Part shown: positions 40,020-51,184 of the stretch, in pieces | How the letters are laid out: every line of letters begins with the position of its first letter | How positions within the stretch are numbered: position 1 is the first letter of the stretch | Source of the DNA: Trichosporon coremiiforme | Lineage: Eukaryota; Basidiomycota; Tremellomycetes; Trichosporonales; Trichosporonaceae | Direction of reading: 5' to 3' | NCBI GenBank assembly: GCA_039545355.1 | Contig: BCJJ01000012.1 | Location: 1-64,000, forward strand | DNA: 64,000 nucleotides | Program-made: the position numbers and the translations under genes | Notes under the pieces: generated by a model | Told to the model about the DNA's origin: nothing | Seen by the model: only the letters and a program-made list of their open reading frames with translations | Database searches by the model: none

Positions 40020-40991
40020 TGTCAGAGGTGATTGGGGGTCATGAACGGGGTAAGTGGAGTTCTTATTCTGATGAAGTTATGAGGAACCGGAGTGCAAGCG
40101 AGGTTGGAGCCTGCATGTGCGGCTGCAGGCGTGTGGTGGGTGCGGAATGAGGACGGAGCATGGGATGGAGGCGGAGATGGCCGCGATATGGCGAGGATGA
40201 TGGCAGCAGGCACCGTAAAGACCGATTACCGAGCGCGTGTGGAGAACGAGACGATGCCCACCCAAGCGACCAAAGTGGGCCGGCCGTAAGAGGCTGATGC
40301 CAGGCACCGTACGCGCTCTCAAGTCCGTGGAATGGATGCTCAACAGATTGAGCTTTTTCGAAACGAATGCGGAACTCGGAGCAGGTCAGCATGCATGAAG
40401 CGGACTCTGCGTGTGCAGCCCTGTCGCCGACGCTCGACTCCGAGATGACGCACGCCGACAGCCAACGTTCACCAGGAGCCGCCCGTCCGATTTTCGGCTC
40501 GAACGGGAATCAGCAGTCCAGAACCACAAGTTCAGATCGACCGATCACTCTGCGATCTACCGACGACTCTATGGGATGGCTGTTTGTTTGTACGCGAATT
40601 GCGAATTTCGTGTGCCTTCTGCACTCCAACCCAATGCAACACCAGCACTAGGAATCAATGCAAGTCCAGCGCCCCCCTCACCATCTGGCCATCTGTCTGA
40701 ATGCAACAACAGCCTTGGCGTCAATGCTCGACTGCGCCGACGACGTATCCTGACGCGTGCGGCCAATCCTGGCGTCGCTCCGATCGGTCCCGTGCGCCGA
40801 GTCCCTGTCACGAACTTTTCTTTTGTGCGTTTGAGCGTTGAGCCTCGCGAGCCCTCGCTACTGCTCGAAGGGAGCGTAGGAGCGCGTAGCGAGGGAAGGC
40901 GGTGAGCAGGACATGCGCATGCACAGTACAGCGCACGGCGTAGAGTTTCGAGACGAACCAAACATTGCTCACATCTGCACAAATCTCCACC
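40020..40991. other. Divergent promoter region, acyl-CoA dehydrogenase / GPI-type protein
   Basis: 972 bp, no gene seen. It contains a 10-bp inverted repeat (40852-40861 and 40886-40895, CCCTCGCTAC/GTAGCGAGGG) with a 24-nt loop. Confidence 0.45.
40852..40895. repeat. Inverted repeat CCCTCGCTAC / GTAGCGAGGG
   Basis: Perfect 10-bp arms with a 24-nt spacer, able to form a GC-rich hairpin. Related GCTCGCTA/TAGCGAGC pieces occur at 29045-29075, and CTCGCTACGCTCG lies at about 56473-56485. Confidence 0.8.
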
Positions 40992-41669
40992 ATGCTCGCT
41001 GCTACCCTATTCAGCGTCCTGTCGGCTGGTGAGTTACCTCTCTTGCAGGCTCGCTTCGCAGCGTCGCTCAGCTCCGCTGCTCTCGCTGACGTCCAGTCGC
41101 CGCCGCGACCCCCACGCTCCTTACCCGTGCCCCGTTCCCTGTCGATGCGATCCCCGACGTGTGCTCCACCCCCTGCGAGACCTACAAGAGTGTTTTCGGC
41201 ACCGATGCCTCTGCGGACTCGCGCGCGACTGCGTGCCAGGGCGCCGTGTTTGAGCAGTTCAACATTTGCATGAACTGCACCTCGATCGAGGGCGTGCCGA
41301 ACGGCATGACCTCGGAGCAGGTCCAGCTGCTCTCGCTCGCCGTCCAGCAGATGGGCCAGGAGTGCATCGAGTCCCACTACACGTCGCAGTACGCCGGCGA
41401 GATCCCCGCCCCGACCTCGCTGCCCAAGTCTGTGAGTTTTGCTGCCTGCTTTCACCGCTAACGGATAGTCGTCCACCTCCCTCGCTCCCACCGCCAACGC
41501 GACCAAGCCCGCCGTCACCTCGACCTCCACGATGCCCTTTGCCGACGCTTCTCCTTCTCCTTCCGCCTCCGGCGCCGCCTCCGCCGACGGCAAGTCGAGC
41601 GCTGGCACGACTGGCGCGTCTCTCCCGGCTGCTCTCGTTGCCGTTGGCGCGCTTGCTCTTCTGGCCTAA
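40992..41669 (+). CDS. Secreted Cys-rich protein with GPI-anchor signal
   Basis: Exons 40992-41028, 41097-41431 and 41469-41669, introns of 68 and 37 nt (both GTGAGT). The 190-aa product has a signal peptide (MLAATLFSVLSAVAAAT), then a domain with CSTPCETYK and NICMNCTSIEG (spaced cysteines likely to form disulfides), a Ser/Thr/Ala-rich stalk, and a C-terminal hydrophobic segment LPAALVAVGALALLA after a small-residue cluster, as in GPI-anchored cell-wall proteins. The start at 40992 has a CACCATG context. The layout is common in fungal surface proteins of unknown function; no specific family is claimed. Confidence 0.83.
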
Positions 41670-42013
41670 AGCACCCACCGATCTCGCTATCCCCTTGTGT
41701 CCCGCTCTAGCTTTCTTTTTTCTTGTCCCACGCCAAATGTAAGGATTATGACTATTCAGACCGGCACCGACCGCACTTGCGCGCTCACGTCACTCCCGTT
41801 GAAAATGGCAAAAAGGTCCAGCGTGGAACGGCCCAAGGCGGGCAGCACGCGGCGTGAAATCCCCGCGAATCACTAACCTACTGACCGCCGGTCTAACCTT
41901 GTTAGCGCGTCTTCCGGTTCGACATCCTACCCGGGCAGCATCCATTCAATGCATACATATACCCGTTATCGCTGCATGGATCCGCCCTCATCCCGCCCCT
42001 CTCTCAAGCAATC
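41670..42013. other. Promoter region of the esterase gene
   Basis: 344 bp with a TATA-like CATATAC near 41953. No gene seen. Confidence 0.35.
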
Positions 42014-43258
42014 ATGTCCGCCGACCTCGACTGGCCCAAGCTCCGGCGCTCGCCTCCCGACCCGACGGCGCCGCGCACGCCCCCCGCCCCCCTTCTGGCG
42101 CTGTACAAGCTCCTCGCGGCGCTGGGCGTGCTGGGCTCGCTCCCCTTCGTGATCCCGTACACGATCCTGACGCACTTCCTGCGCGGCCCGCGCTTGCGCT
42201 GGCAGACGCTGCGCGACCACCTGATCACGAACATTGTGCGCGTCGCGCTGATCCAGCACACGCTCTTCCTCCCAGGCGTCGACTGGTTTGAGTGGCGCGC
42301 CGTGCGCTCCAAGTCGAGCGACGCCCCCGGCGCGACAGTGACAAAGGTCACGCTCCCGCCCGCCAAGCTGCCGCGCACTGGCTTTGCTGTCTGTCCTGCT
42401 GTTCCCGCTGTCCCCCGCCCTGGCTTCATCGTGACCCCGAAGACGAGGCAGGCGCTCGCCAAGGCCGCCCCGGGCGAGAAGGCTATGCTCTACTTTGTCG
42501 GAGGAGGGTATGCGTTCGGTCACCCCCTCGAGCGCACCTACGTCTTCAAGGTCGCACACGACATTGGCATCCGTGTCTTGGCCGTCAACTACCGCAAGAC
42601 GCTCACGCCCGAGACGGCGTTCCCCGCCCCGCTCCTCGACGCCGTCGCCGGGTGGGAGTACCTCACCAACGAGCTCGGTTTCGAGCCCAAGAACATCACC
42701 GTCATGGGCGAGTCGGCCGGCGCGAACCTCTCCCTGCTCCTTCAGCGATACCTGTACGACAGCGGTGTCGAGGGACCGGGCCAGCTGGCCCTCTCCGGCC
42801 CCTGGGTCGACATGTCGCCGAACAACAGCACGCGTGCATCGATGGTGAACAACTGGGGCGTCGACTACATCACCTGGCTGGCCAAGCTGTCCGCGCACGC
42901 CGCGCGCCAGCACTACACGGACGAGGCGGCTATGACGCCGTACTTCGCCCCGGCGATTGCGACGGGCGCGCAGTGGTCAAACCTGATCAAGCCCGGCGTC
43001 AAAGTCTACATCCACGGCGGCGAGAAGGAGATTCTCATCGACGAGATCCGCCTCTTGTACAAGAACATGAGCGAAGCGGGCGTCGACGTCGTGTACGTCG
43101 AGGAGCCGCACGGGTTCCACATCACCCCGACCATGAGCGACATCTTCCAGGGATCGAGCGGCTACAAGGTCTTCTCGAAGGATATCTACCCCTTGATCCA
43201 CCGCGAGGTCGACCCCACCAACTGGCCCCCGTCCCAGGGCGACAAGAAGAACGTCTAG
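42014..43258 (+). CDS. Alpha/beta hydrolase (HSL/steryl-acetyl-hydrolase type)
   Basis: 414 aa, single exon, ATG 42014. An N-terminal hydrophobic helix (LLALYKLLAALGVLGSLPFV, about 28-47) may anchor it in a membrane. The oxyanion-hole motif is YFVGGGYAFG (about 158-167), the nucleophile elbow GESAGANLSLL (Ser about 234), the acid probably in VYIHGGEKEILIDE (about 335-348), and His in EEPHGFHITP (about 362-371). The arrangement matches fungal Say1-like deacetylases that act on steryl acetates and other small esters, but substrate is inference. The frame continues for 23 codons after the TAG (to 43330) with basic, coding-like composition. Confidence 0.85.
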   Translation: MSADLDWPKLRRSPPDPTAPRTPPAPLLALYKLLAALGVLGSLPFVIPYTILTHFLRGPRLRWQTLRDHLITNIVRVALIQHTLFLPGVDWFEWRAVRSKSSDAPGATVTKVTLPPAKLPRTGFAVCPAVPAVPRPGFIVTPKTRQALAKAAPGEKAMLYFVGGGYAFGHPLERTYVFKVAHDIGIRVLAVNYRKTLTPETAFPAPLLDAVAGWEYLTNELGFEPKNITVMGESAGANLSLLLQRYLYDSGVEGPGQLALSGPWVDMSPNNSTRASMVNNWGVDYITWLAKLSAHAARQHYTDEAAMTPYFAPAIATGAQWSNLIKPGVKVYIHGGEKEILIDEIRLLYKNMSEAGVDVVYVEEPHGFHITPTMSDIFQGSSGYKVFSKDIYPLIHREVDPTNWPPSQGDKKNV

Positions 43259-43517
43259 AAGACGTCGGAGCCCGTGCGGAAGCGCAAGTGGGGTCGGAAG
43301 CGCGGCGAGCGCGAAGCCAGCCCCGCGTAGGTGTGAGCGTCGAGCGAGCGAAGCAAGACGGCGAAAGCGAAGTGTCGTCGCGATCTGTAACGCAACGCGT
43401 CATCGTCGAGCGCAAAGCCTCCCCCGAAGCCATCAGGATTCCATCTTATACCCCCAAATCTTGTAGTGAAAATGCATATTCCTGTCCGATGTACAACTTC
43501 TGACCCTTGCCTCCCTT

Positions 43518-44708
43518 CTAGACGTGCTTATCCAGGAATCGCAGCGCGGGCACAACACTCACGTCCCACCCAGCATCGCCCGCCTTCTCGAATCCAAAGT
43601 CGTACACATGGCCCGCTCCCTCGACATACACCTCTTCCGTCTCCACACCGGCCTTTCTCAGAGTGTTGGCAAAGTTCTCAGAATGAGAGGCGGGGACAAT
43701 GTCGTCAGCCAGGCCGTGCATGAGGAACGTGGGGATGAACTCCCCCCTCTGTTCCAGGATATGCTGGGGCGAGTCGGCCTCCACTCTCTCCTTGAAGGCT
43801 GCGTCGGAGGGATAGTCCTTCATTCGACAGACGGACTCGAACAGGTTCCCATGGCAGGCGACATAGGAGTACAGATCGACGCGTCGCAATTCCGTATCGG
43901 AGGGCTGATAGTCTGGCAGACCGAGATGGTCTCTGATCTCCTGCAGCGGGACATGGGGAGGCAGCTCCGTGTCCCAGGGATTCTGCACGCTGGCCTGCTC
44001 CGGGTCCGGGTTGGCATATATCTCGGCCAGCTCTTGATCTGTCGAGACGAGGTAGGATGGAGGGGGTTGCGGACCCTGGCCCCGTTCTTGATCCAGGTAG
44101 GCTAGTGAATCGAGCAGGCCGTACACGCTGAGGAAGGCTCTCGGCGCCCCGACTCTTGCTCCCTCCACAGCTTCCCCGCCCATCTCGTTCCCTTTCTCCC
44201 GCTGTCGATCCCGGCGAATCAACTCCAGCGCCGCCAACGCGGCCACAGTCGTACCCGCGCTCGCTCCGCCGATTACACACCGCGGCCCAAGACCCAGAGA
44301 CTTTCGGGCGTAGACGTACGCGTCAACGACATCCTCGGCCATCTCGGCAAGTGAGGCTTCGGGTTGGAGACGGTAGCCAACTGAGACGAGGCCGTAGGAT
44401 GTGAACGCGGGGAGGAGCCATGGTGTCGGATGCGCCCATTTGCCGCAGGTGTAGCCGCCGCCGTGCACCCAGAGCAGCCAGGGAGTGTCCCGGGCGCAAC
44501 GAGGGAGATTTCCGTTCACTTGAGGGTCGTTGGGTTGGCCATTGGGCTGGGCGTCGCCGTTACTGATCGGGGCGTTGGAGGGGGGGTTGGATGACGCTGA
44601 GGGGGAAGAAGGAGTGCGCGGGGGCCAGTATCGAAGCGGCAGGGCGAGACCGTGGACGCGCTTGAAGATGTGGTCCGTGAATCCGGGCGGACACTTGGGT
44701 AACGGCAT
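43518..44708 (-). CDS. Alpha/beta hydrolase (HSL / alpha-beta-hydrolase-3 type)
   Basis: 396 aa, single exon, ATG 44708. Motifs: LWVHGGGYTCG (HGGG at 82-85), the elbow GGASAGTTVA (Ser about 150), the acid in HGLADDIVPASHSE and the histidine in EGAGHVYDFG. A disordered Ser/Pro/Asn-rich insert (about 33-68) precedes the HGGG. The protein is likely cytosolic, as no signal peptide is seen. It is convergent with the preceding hydrolase gene, their ends being 260 bp apart. The two are not close paralogs: the motif contexts differ. Substrate unknown. Confidence 0.87.
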   Translation of the reverse strand: MPLPKCPPGFTDHIFKRVHGLALPLRYWPPRTPSSPSASSNPPSNAPISNGDAQPNGQPNDPQVNGNLPRCARDTPWLLWVHGGGYTCGKWAHPTPWLLPAFTSYGLVSVGYRLQPEASLAEMAEDVVDAYVYARKSLGLGPRCVIGGASAGTTVAALAALELIRRDRQREKGNEMGGEAVEGARVGAPRAFLSVYGLLDSLAYLDQERGQGPQPPPSYLVSTDQELAEIYANPDPEQASVQNPWDTELPPHVPLQEIRDHLGLPDYQPSDTELRRVDLYSYVACHGNLFESVCRMKDYPSDAAFKERVEADSPQHILEQRGEFIPTFLMHGLADDIVPASHSENFANTLRKAGVETEEVYVEGAGHVYDFGFEKAGDAGWDVSVVPALRFLDKHV

Positions 44709-45198
44709 TGCGACAGAGCGAGCCTAACCCCATGGAGCGCTGAGGGCCTGTCGCTTCGATGTCGCACTTGTCTGGGAATGAGAGGGTGAGTGACAGCAAG
44801 GTCTGTGCGAGGACAAGGTCAGTGTGAGGCCGATATCACAAGTAGGCGAGAGGTGAAAGCCAAGAGCACACTCGCTCCTCGCTCGGTGTTTCGGTTACTT
44901 TCTGGCTTGAGCCGAGATCATCCCCCGTCAAGAAGGACACCGGACCCGGGACTGAACGCATTCCGAATCCGGACCCGGCACTTGCCCACTCGGACTGGGA
45001 CTCTGTGCGTGGACACATCGACATCCTCAACGTTGACCACTCTCCTCCATCGACCGCACCATTGTCCCAACTCAGTGTCTCCCACCTCATCCGCGAGCTC
45101 GCCTCTCACAAAGCGAGACCAACCACCACCCCGCCTAACCACCTGTCGGCCTTCTCCGACAACCCTTCCTCAACACCCTCCCACCCGCCCAACTCACC
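44709..45198. other. Divergent promoter, hydrolase / methyltransferase
   Basis: 490 bp, no gene seen. A pyrimidine-rich CCACCC/CTCACC leader precedes the ATG at 45199. Confidence 0.4.
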
Positions 45199-46088
45199 AT
45201 GGCCAGCGAGGACGTCTGGGACGGCGCAGTCTACCTCAACAAGCCCGGGGTTAAGGAAGCCGCCGAGATCAACGGGCGCACGATCAAACGTGCCCTCGTC
45301 GAAGCCGGCATTCCCGAATCCAAGTTCCCGACTCTGGACGTGCTCGAAGTCGGCGCGGGAGTCGGCACAGTCACGCGTCACCTCACGGGCTTCCACAGCG
45401 TGCACTCCATCGAGCCGAGCCGGTCCATGATCTCGGTCCTGAGCAAGCAAGTCGAGGGGCTCGACAACGTGACCTGGGCCATGCACGAGTTTGGCCCGAC
45501 CTCTGCTGCCCAGTTCGACAGGGAGGAGCCCATGCCCTCCCCCATTGAGAGCGATCCGGAACGCAAGCTTGCCCCGCCTAGGAAGAGGTTCGATGTCGCT
45601 GTTGCGACCCTCGTTGCGCACCATGTGGGAACCCTTAAGCCATTCTTTGAGGGTGTTCTTAGTGTGCTCAAGCCCGGGGGTCTGTTTATCCTTATCGAGT
45701 TCAGGCATGGGGAGGACGGAGAGGACATTTCCGCCGTGTTCCACGTCAAGGAGGAGCCGAAGAATGAGCCTGTCGAGGACTGGGACCAGGGTGTGAGTGT
45801 TATCATGGGATTGATGAGATGATGAGAACGTGAGGAGGGAGGGGAAGTGAGATGGACTGAGAGATGGACCGAGGAACGGAACGAGAAACTCGAGACCAGC
45901 TCGCTGACGTTTAGGTGATCACCGGTAACCAGTTCCGAACCACGCCCACCAAGGCTCAGCTCGGCGGTCTGCTGACCAAATACGGCTTCACGGGCGTCGG
46001 CGACATGGACGGCGAGGGCGTGCCCGCCTTCCGGCTCGAGAGGGGACCGGTGCCCACGCTCGTGGTCTGGGGCAGGCGACCGGAGTAA
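45199..46088 (+). CDS. Class I SAM-dependent methyltransferase
   Basis: Exon 1 is 45199-45792 and exon 2 is 45915-46088, with a 122-nt phase-0 intron (GTGAGT...CGCTGACGTTTAG). The product has 255 aa and starts in a CACCATGG context. SAM-binding motif I is VLEVGAGVGTVT (49-60), the acidic loop SIEPSRSM follows, motif II/III is FDVAVATLVAHHV, and motif IV is LKPGGLFILIEF. The second exon gives the terminal strand LVVWGRRPE. The fold resembles small-molecule methyltransferases such as the UbiE/Coq5 class, but nothing points to a specific substrate. Confidence 0.85.
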
Positions 46089-47105
46089 GCTCCATTCGCT
46101 GAAGGCGCTTCCCACGCCACGAGCGCAGCCTTACGACGAGACAGAGACAGAGAATGTAGAAGCGAGGACGCCAAGTCGGAGAACAACATGTAGACGAGGC
46201 ATGAAGAAGGATACACAAAGCAATCCATGCTGGCCGACAATGCAGACGGAGGTTTGTACGTAGGGCCAGCCGGTCCCACGTTCGAGGCTGACCAGAAGCT
46301 GAGATATGGTGCCCTGACAGCAGTCAACGAGACCTCTACAACAAATGGGCCGAACTGACACAACGCAACCAACACGTCGTCCGAGCCGGCGGGACGCGCT
46401 GTCTGTTGCCCCACCGACCCAAGCCGCGAGCCCACAGACACTCGACCCCGTTGTCGTCCGTCGTTGAAACATCGTTCCTGTATTCTTCAAACAATAGCAC
46501 TGGAACCGTTGAAACCGGCTCCCGGAGCGTTTGAGGGTCGCCACGTCGTGTTCTCGGTGAGACAGCGGCGGTCCAAGCGTTGCTGTTTGGTGCCCATTGT
46601 CCGCCATTTTAACCCCGACGATCAGCATGCAGGACCTCATTCCAATCAAATGTGCAGCGGTCGCTTTCTGGGCTATTCCGAGTGTAGAAGACGCACTTCT
46701 GGGCCGTTTGATAAGATGAGAGAACGTTTCGAAGGCGATAAGATAGCCCTGGCGATCTCCCGAAAGATCGGGGCGGGGTTGACGTTTCTACGACGAGAAT
46801 TGGGAGTTCTGGGAGCAAGCCAGCTGGCTAGCAACGTCCATCAGCTGAGGCGCAAAGCCTCCTCTGCTCACCCGCCCGGAGGGGATACTGACCCCAGACT
46901 GACCCAGAACCACAACATGCATGTCTTCATTGTCTACGGTCGTCCAGGGGGCGCCTTGGCTCCTTCACCTCGATCCACGGACCGAGAATCGCGGATTCAT
47001 CGACGCTGCCCCGCAACAAACACGCCCCAGCGAAAGCATATAAGCTAGCTCTTTCTTGCTGCGTTGCTGATCCCCCATCTCCCGAAGACCTCGAGACAGC
47101 TTACA
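46089..47105. other. Spacer before the carboxylesterase gene
   Basis: About 1 kb without coding character. A TATA-like CATATAAG lies at about 47037-47044, some 62-69 bp upstream of the esterase ATG. Confidence 0.45.
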
Positions 47106-49048
47106 ATGCTCTCCCTCTTCGGCCTCCTCCCCCTTCTCGTCGTGAGCGCGGTGGCCGCCCCGGCGCCGCTCACTGAGCGCGCCGCCTGCTCCATCACCTG
47201 GAAGGGCCAGACGCTCACCGGTGCCACCGACGGCAACGCCTGTCGCTACACAGTCAAGTACGGCTCTGCTTCCCGCTGGGCTCACTCCTCTGCTGCCCGC
47301 TCGACGTGAGTTGCCTCCCATGCTCAAGGCTGACAGACAGGCCCTCCGACGCCTCGAAGTGGGCCCCCCGCTGCCCTCAGGCGCACGCCTACCCCGCCGC
47401 AACCGACGCGCAGTCCGAAGACTGCCTGTACCTCACCATCTGGGCTCCGTCGTCGTCCAACCAGAACTCCCAGCTGCCCGTGTACGTCTACGCCCCCGGC
47501 GGGTCGAACATCGAGGGCGGCGCGGCCGACGACGGCATCGACGGCGCCGGCATGGCGTCCCAGGGCCTCGTGGTAGTGCACGCGCAGACGCGTCTGGGCG
47601 TGCTCGGCTTCCTGCCCCCCTCGTGGCTGCGCGTCTCGGACCCCAACTTTGCGCTGCGCGACATGCTCCTCGCCCTCCGCTCTGTCAAGGACAACATCGT
47701 CGGAGCGGGCGGTAACCCCTCGGTCGTCACGCTCGGCGGGCAGTCGGCAGGCGCCCTCGTCGTGCAGGCCATGCTCGGCGTGCCCGAGGCCGCGGGGCTC
47801 TTCCAGCGCATCATCCTCCAGTCCGGCCCCCTGAACGCCGGCACGCAGAGCGCGGCGCAGACGACGGCGCTCCAAAAGCTCTTCTACCAGGACATTCTCG
47901 GATGTCGCGACGCGCGCTGCGCGCAGGGCAAGACCGCCGCGCAGCTCATGACTGCTACTGGTGAAGACCTCGTCAGTTCCGCCCAGTCCGTCGAGGGCGT
48001 GTCGTATGTCGCGTTCGTGCGCCCGGTGTTCGGCACCAAGACACTGCCCAAGGACCCCTCGAACGTGCTCTTCAACAATCCCAGCCAGCTCGCCGTCAAG
48101 CCCAAGGAGGTCCTGGTCACCACTCTCCTGAACGAGGGAGGCGCCGGAGCGGCCATGGTGACGCCCCAGTCCGGCGGTGGTCCCTTGACTGGCAACATCG
48201 AGCCGCGTGGCCGCGGCGGCAAGGGCAGGCAGGAGAGGGACAGTCACCCAGCCTACGTGGCCAAGATTGATTTGCTTTTCGAGCAGCAGCGCGCACTCTG
48301 TGACCAGACCGAGAATCTTCGTGTCAGCGAGCTGGGTCCTTGGGAGGAGAAGTGGCAATCGTTCTACGACCAGATCGTGGCGGCCAGTGCCGAGTACACC
48401 CACACGGATGTCAACGATCCCGAGAACGTGAAAATGCGCGAGGAGATGCGGCCCTACACCCTGAACAGCCAGTGTCCCTACGGCAATTTCCTGCAACCCG
48501 GGCCCCGCCCGGAGCGGCGCAACCTCCCGCGCGACATCTCCCCCGCCGACGTGTATCTGGACGTCCTGCGTGTCCAGCTCGGCTCGCGCGCCGAGGCTGT
48601 CGCGGCCCAGTACCCTCTTCCCTCCGGCATCGAGCTCGGCTCGGCCATGACGGCCCCGATCGAGCGTGTATTCACGGACGGCGGCTTCCGCTGCCCCTCG
48701 CGCGCCCTCGCGGCCAAATTTGCAACCATCGCCACGACCTACGTCGGCGAGTTCACTAAGGCGGGCAACCACGCCAACAACGAGTACTTCGCGTATTGCA
48801 AGGACCACGCCTGCCACATGGACGACGTTTACGCGTGGTGGGGCACGGGACCCACCGGCTCCGACGCCTTCAGCCAGGACGTCCAGGGGCGCGTTGCGTC
48901 TTTCGTCAAGAACGGAAACCCCGGCTCTGGGTGGAGCAAGTTCCACGACGGCAGTGTGTTTGCTATTGGTGGCGGGGAGACGCAGGCCTGCCCCGCTGGC
49001 TTCTGGGGGGAGAAGGTCAAGTTCGACTTCCAGCTTTATAGCCAGTAG
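47106..49048 (+). CDS. Secreted type-B carboxylesterase/cholinesterase-like enzyme
   Basis: Exon 1 is 47106-47305 and exon 2 is 47341-49048, with a 35-nt intron (GTGAGT...CTGACAGACAG). 635 aa with a signal peptide (MLSLFGLLPLLVVSAVAAPA). Type-B carboxylesterase marks: SEDCLYLTIWAP (second family signature), VYVYAPGGSNIEGG (a changed oxyanion loop in place of HGGG), NFALRDMLLALRSVKDNI, the elbow GGQSAGALVVQ (Ser about 201, Gln replacing the usual Glu), and HACHMDDVYAWWG near the C-terminus, which carries the probable catalytic His in place of HGxD. It likely hydrolyses extracellular esters. After the TAG at 49046-49048 the same frame stays open for 75 codons, rich in Asp-Gly repeats. Confidence 0.88.
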
Positions 49049-49276
49049 GGTTGGCAGGGCGGCGGCCTAGTCTCGACCATAAAGGGGTCGGACGGGTCGC
49101 AGGACGACGAAGACAAGAACGGTGACCTGGACGGACACAGGGACGGACACAGGGACGGACGCAAGGACGGCCATGGGGACGACCACGGTCATCGCGGCGG
49201 CAACGTGAAGGACAACGGAGGGGGTCGTGGTGACGACGGCAAGAAGAACGGACGAGGGAAGCGGAAGTGCGCGTAG
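49049..49276 (+). other. In-frame open extension after the esterase stop
   Basis: 75 sense codons follow the TAG of the carboxylesterase in the same frame and end at TAG 49274-49276. The segment encodes DGHRDG-type repeats (12-bp units GGACGGACACAG near 49130-49170) and a basic end, GRGKRKCA. It could be a readthrough tail, the lost C-terminus of a longer ancestor, or chance openness of a repeat. Confidence 0.45.
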
Positions 49277-49353
49277 TAAGCCGTTGCCGCCCTTATATCT
49301 AGTTGGGACTCTATAATCGCATGCATGAATACGCATCTGTGCTATGTTTACTT

Positions 49354-51184
49354 CTAAAGCTTGGCGCGGTTCAGCTTCGCAAACTCGGCCGCAACTATCT
49401 CCTTGATGTCCTTCTTCAACACCTTGCCTGACGCAGCGCGCGGGAAGTCGTCCTCGAACACCATGACGAAGACTGGCCGCGCGGCATGCCTGAGCCTCGG
49501 GAACGCAGTCTCGATGATGCTTTCTGGCGTAGCTTGTGCTCCCGGGGCAAGCGTGACAGCAACAGCGACGAGTTCTCCCAGCGTCCGATCCGGCACTGGG
49601 ACCGCGGCAGCGTGCTCGATCCGGTTATCGGCCGTGATGGCGTTCTCGACCTCTCCGCTCGCAATGTTCTCTCCGCCGCGGATGATGATGTCCTTAGCGC
49701 GGTCGCTGATGGTCACGAAGCCCTCGGAATCGACGTACCCCACGTCGCCGGTGTTGAACCACCCGTCCTCGGAGACGGCGGCGCGCGTCGCCTCCTCGTT
49801 GCGCAGGTAACCTTCCATCAACATGCTCCCGCGGGCCATGAGGACGCCCGGCGTGCCCGTCGGCATCTCCTTCGTCGTGTCCTCGGGATCGACGATGCGG
49901 ACCTCGCAGATGGGCACGGGCGGTCCGCACGACGTGTTGTCGCGCACATAGTCGGCGCCGACTAAGGACGTGATGATGCCGTTGGTTTCCGTCATGCCGT
50001 ACCCGTTCGCAATCTTCGCGTTCGGCCAGCGACGGACAATTTCCTCAGGCAGCCCAGCGGGCGGGGGCGCGCCTCCGTATCCGACGCTCTTGAACTGCCA
50101 GTCCTCCGGCAAGAGCCCTGACTGGATGATACTCGTCGCGATGGCGGGCACGCCGCCGATGACGTCCACCTTCTCCTCGACGATCAGCTTCACTGCGTCC
50201 GGAACGTTCCAGCGGCGCGTGAACACGACCTTGTGTCCATACGTCATCGCCTTCAGGAGCCAGGAGAGGCAGCCCGTCACGTGGAACAGGGGAACGGGGA
50301 CGAGCATGACGGAGGGTTGGGCGGGGGGGTCGTGGGCTGCGAGCGCGTCCTCGATGGAGCCGCCGGCGCGGAGGATGGCGCGCGCAACGGGGAAGGCGGC
50401 GGTGGGTACATGACTGAGCGCGCTCCGCTGCGTGACGAGGACGGCCTTGGGGTGGTTCGTCGTGCCGGACGTGAACATGATCATGCCGTCTGATTCGGGG
50501 TGGAGCTTCTGCGTCGCACGACCCGAGTCGAGGGCACGGACGGCCTCGGCGCTCGCTGTTGGTCGGAGCGGACGGAGACCGCACTCCATCCCGTGGTCCC
50601 AGCAGTAGGGGTCGATGCCCTTCGCCCGGAGCTCGGGGAGGATGGGCTGGATGAGCGCGGCGAGCTTTCCGTCCACCAGCGTGATCTTGGGCTCGGTCAG
50701 GAGGAGACAGTGCAGCTGCAGCGGGGCCGGCAGCGTCGAGTTCAGGAGCACAGGCACAGCACCAGCAATGTGCACGGCACAAAAGGCGACGACCCACGCC
50801 GCGCTGTTCAGACCACCCAAAGCGACTCGGGTTCCGACACGCACGCCCTGGTCCCAGAGCCACCCGGCCAGGATCTGGCTACGCAGCCTGACCTCACGGT
50901 ACGACAACTGCTCGCGCGCCTCGCCGTCTGGTGTCGGCGAGGAGAGCAAGGGTCGGTCGCCGAACATCTTGAGACGCTGCAGAATGAAGCTCCGGAAGTC
51001 GCGCGGTTGCTATCATCAGCGGTGCACACAGGCCGTGACTCACATTCTTCCACACGAGCTGCTTGCGCCCCTGGATCATCTCGTAGTCGAGCTCGAAGTG
51101 TGTGCCGGGTCCAGCCTCGACGAGCATCCTGTCGACCTCGGGCATCGACGGTTGGAGCTTGCCTTGTGTCGCGGTAGGTGCCAT
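49354..51184 (-). CDS. Peroxisomal acyl-CoA ligase (AMP-binding family)
   Basis: Exon 1 is 51184-51044 and exon 2 is 51009-49354, with a 34-nt phase-0 intron (51010-51043). 598 aa. It activates a carboxylate to acyl-AMP and then acyl-CoA. Motifs: MFTSGTTNHPKAVLV (A3 phosphate loop, about 225-239), NGYGMTETNG (A5), the hinge region GWFNTGDVGYVDSEGFVTIS with DRAKDIIIRGGENI (A7-A8), and the A10 lysine in RAASGKVLKKDI. The C-terminus RAKL is an AKL-type PTS1. Class resembles medium-chain acyl- or coumarate-type ligases; substrate cannot be fixed. It has the same targeting signal as the acyl-CoA dehydrogenase at 38.2-40.0 kb. Confidence 0.92.

Noticed and set aside
46464..47048. 194-codon plus-strand ORF upstream of the carboxylesterase
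   Set aside because: No motif or coding composition, and it overlaps the probable promoter with a TATA-like site.
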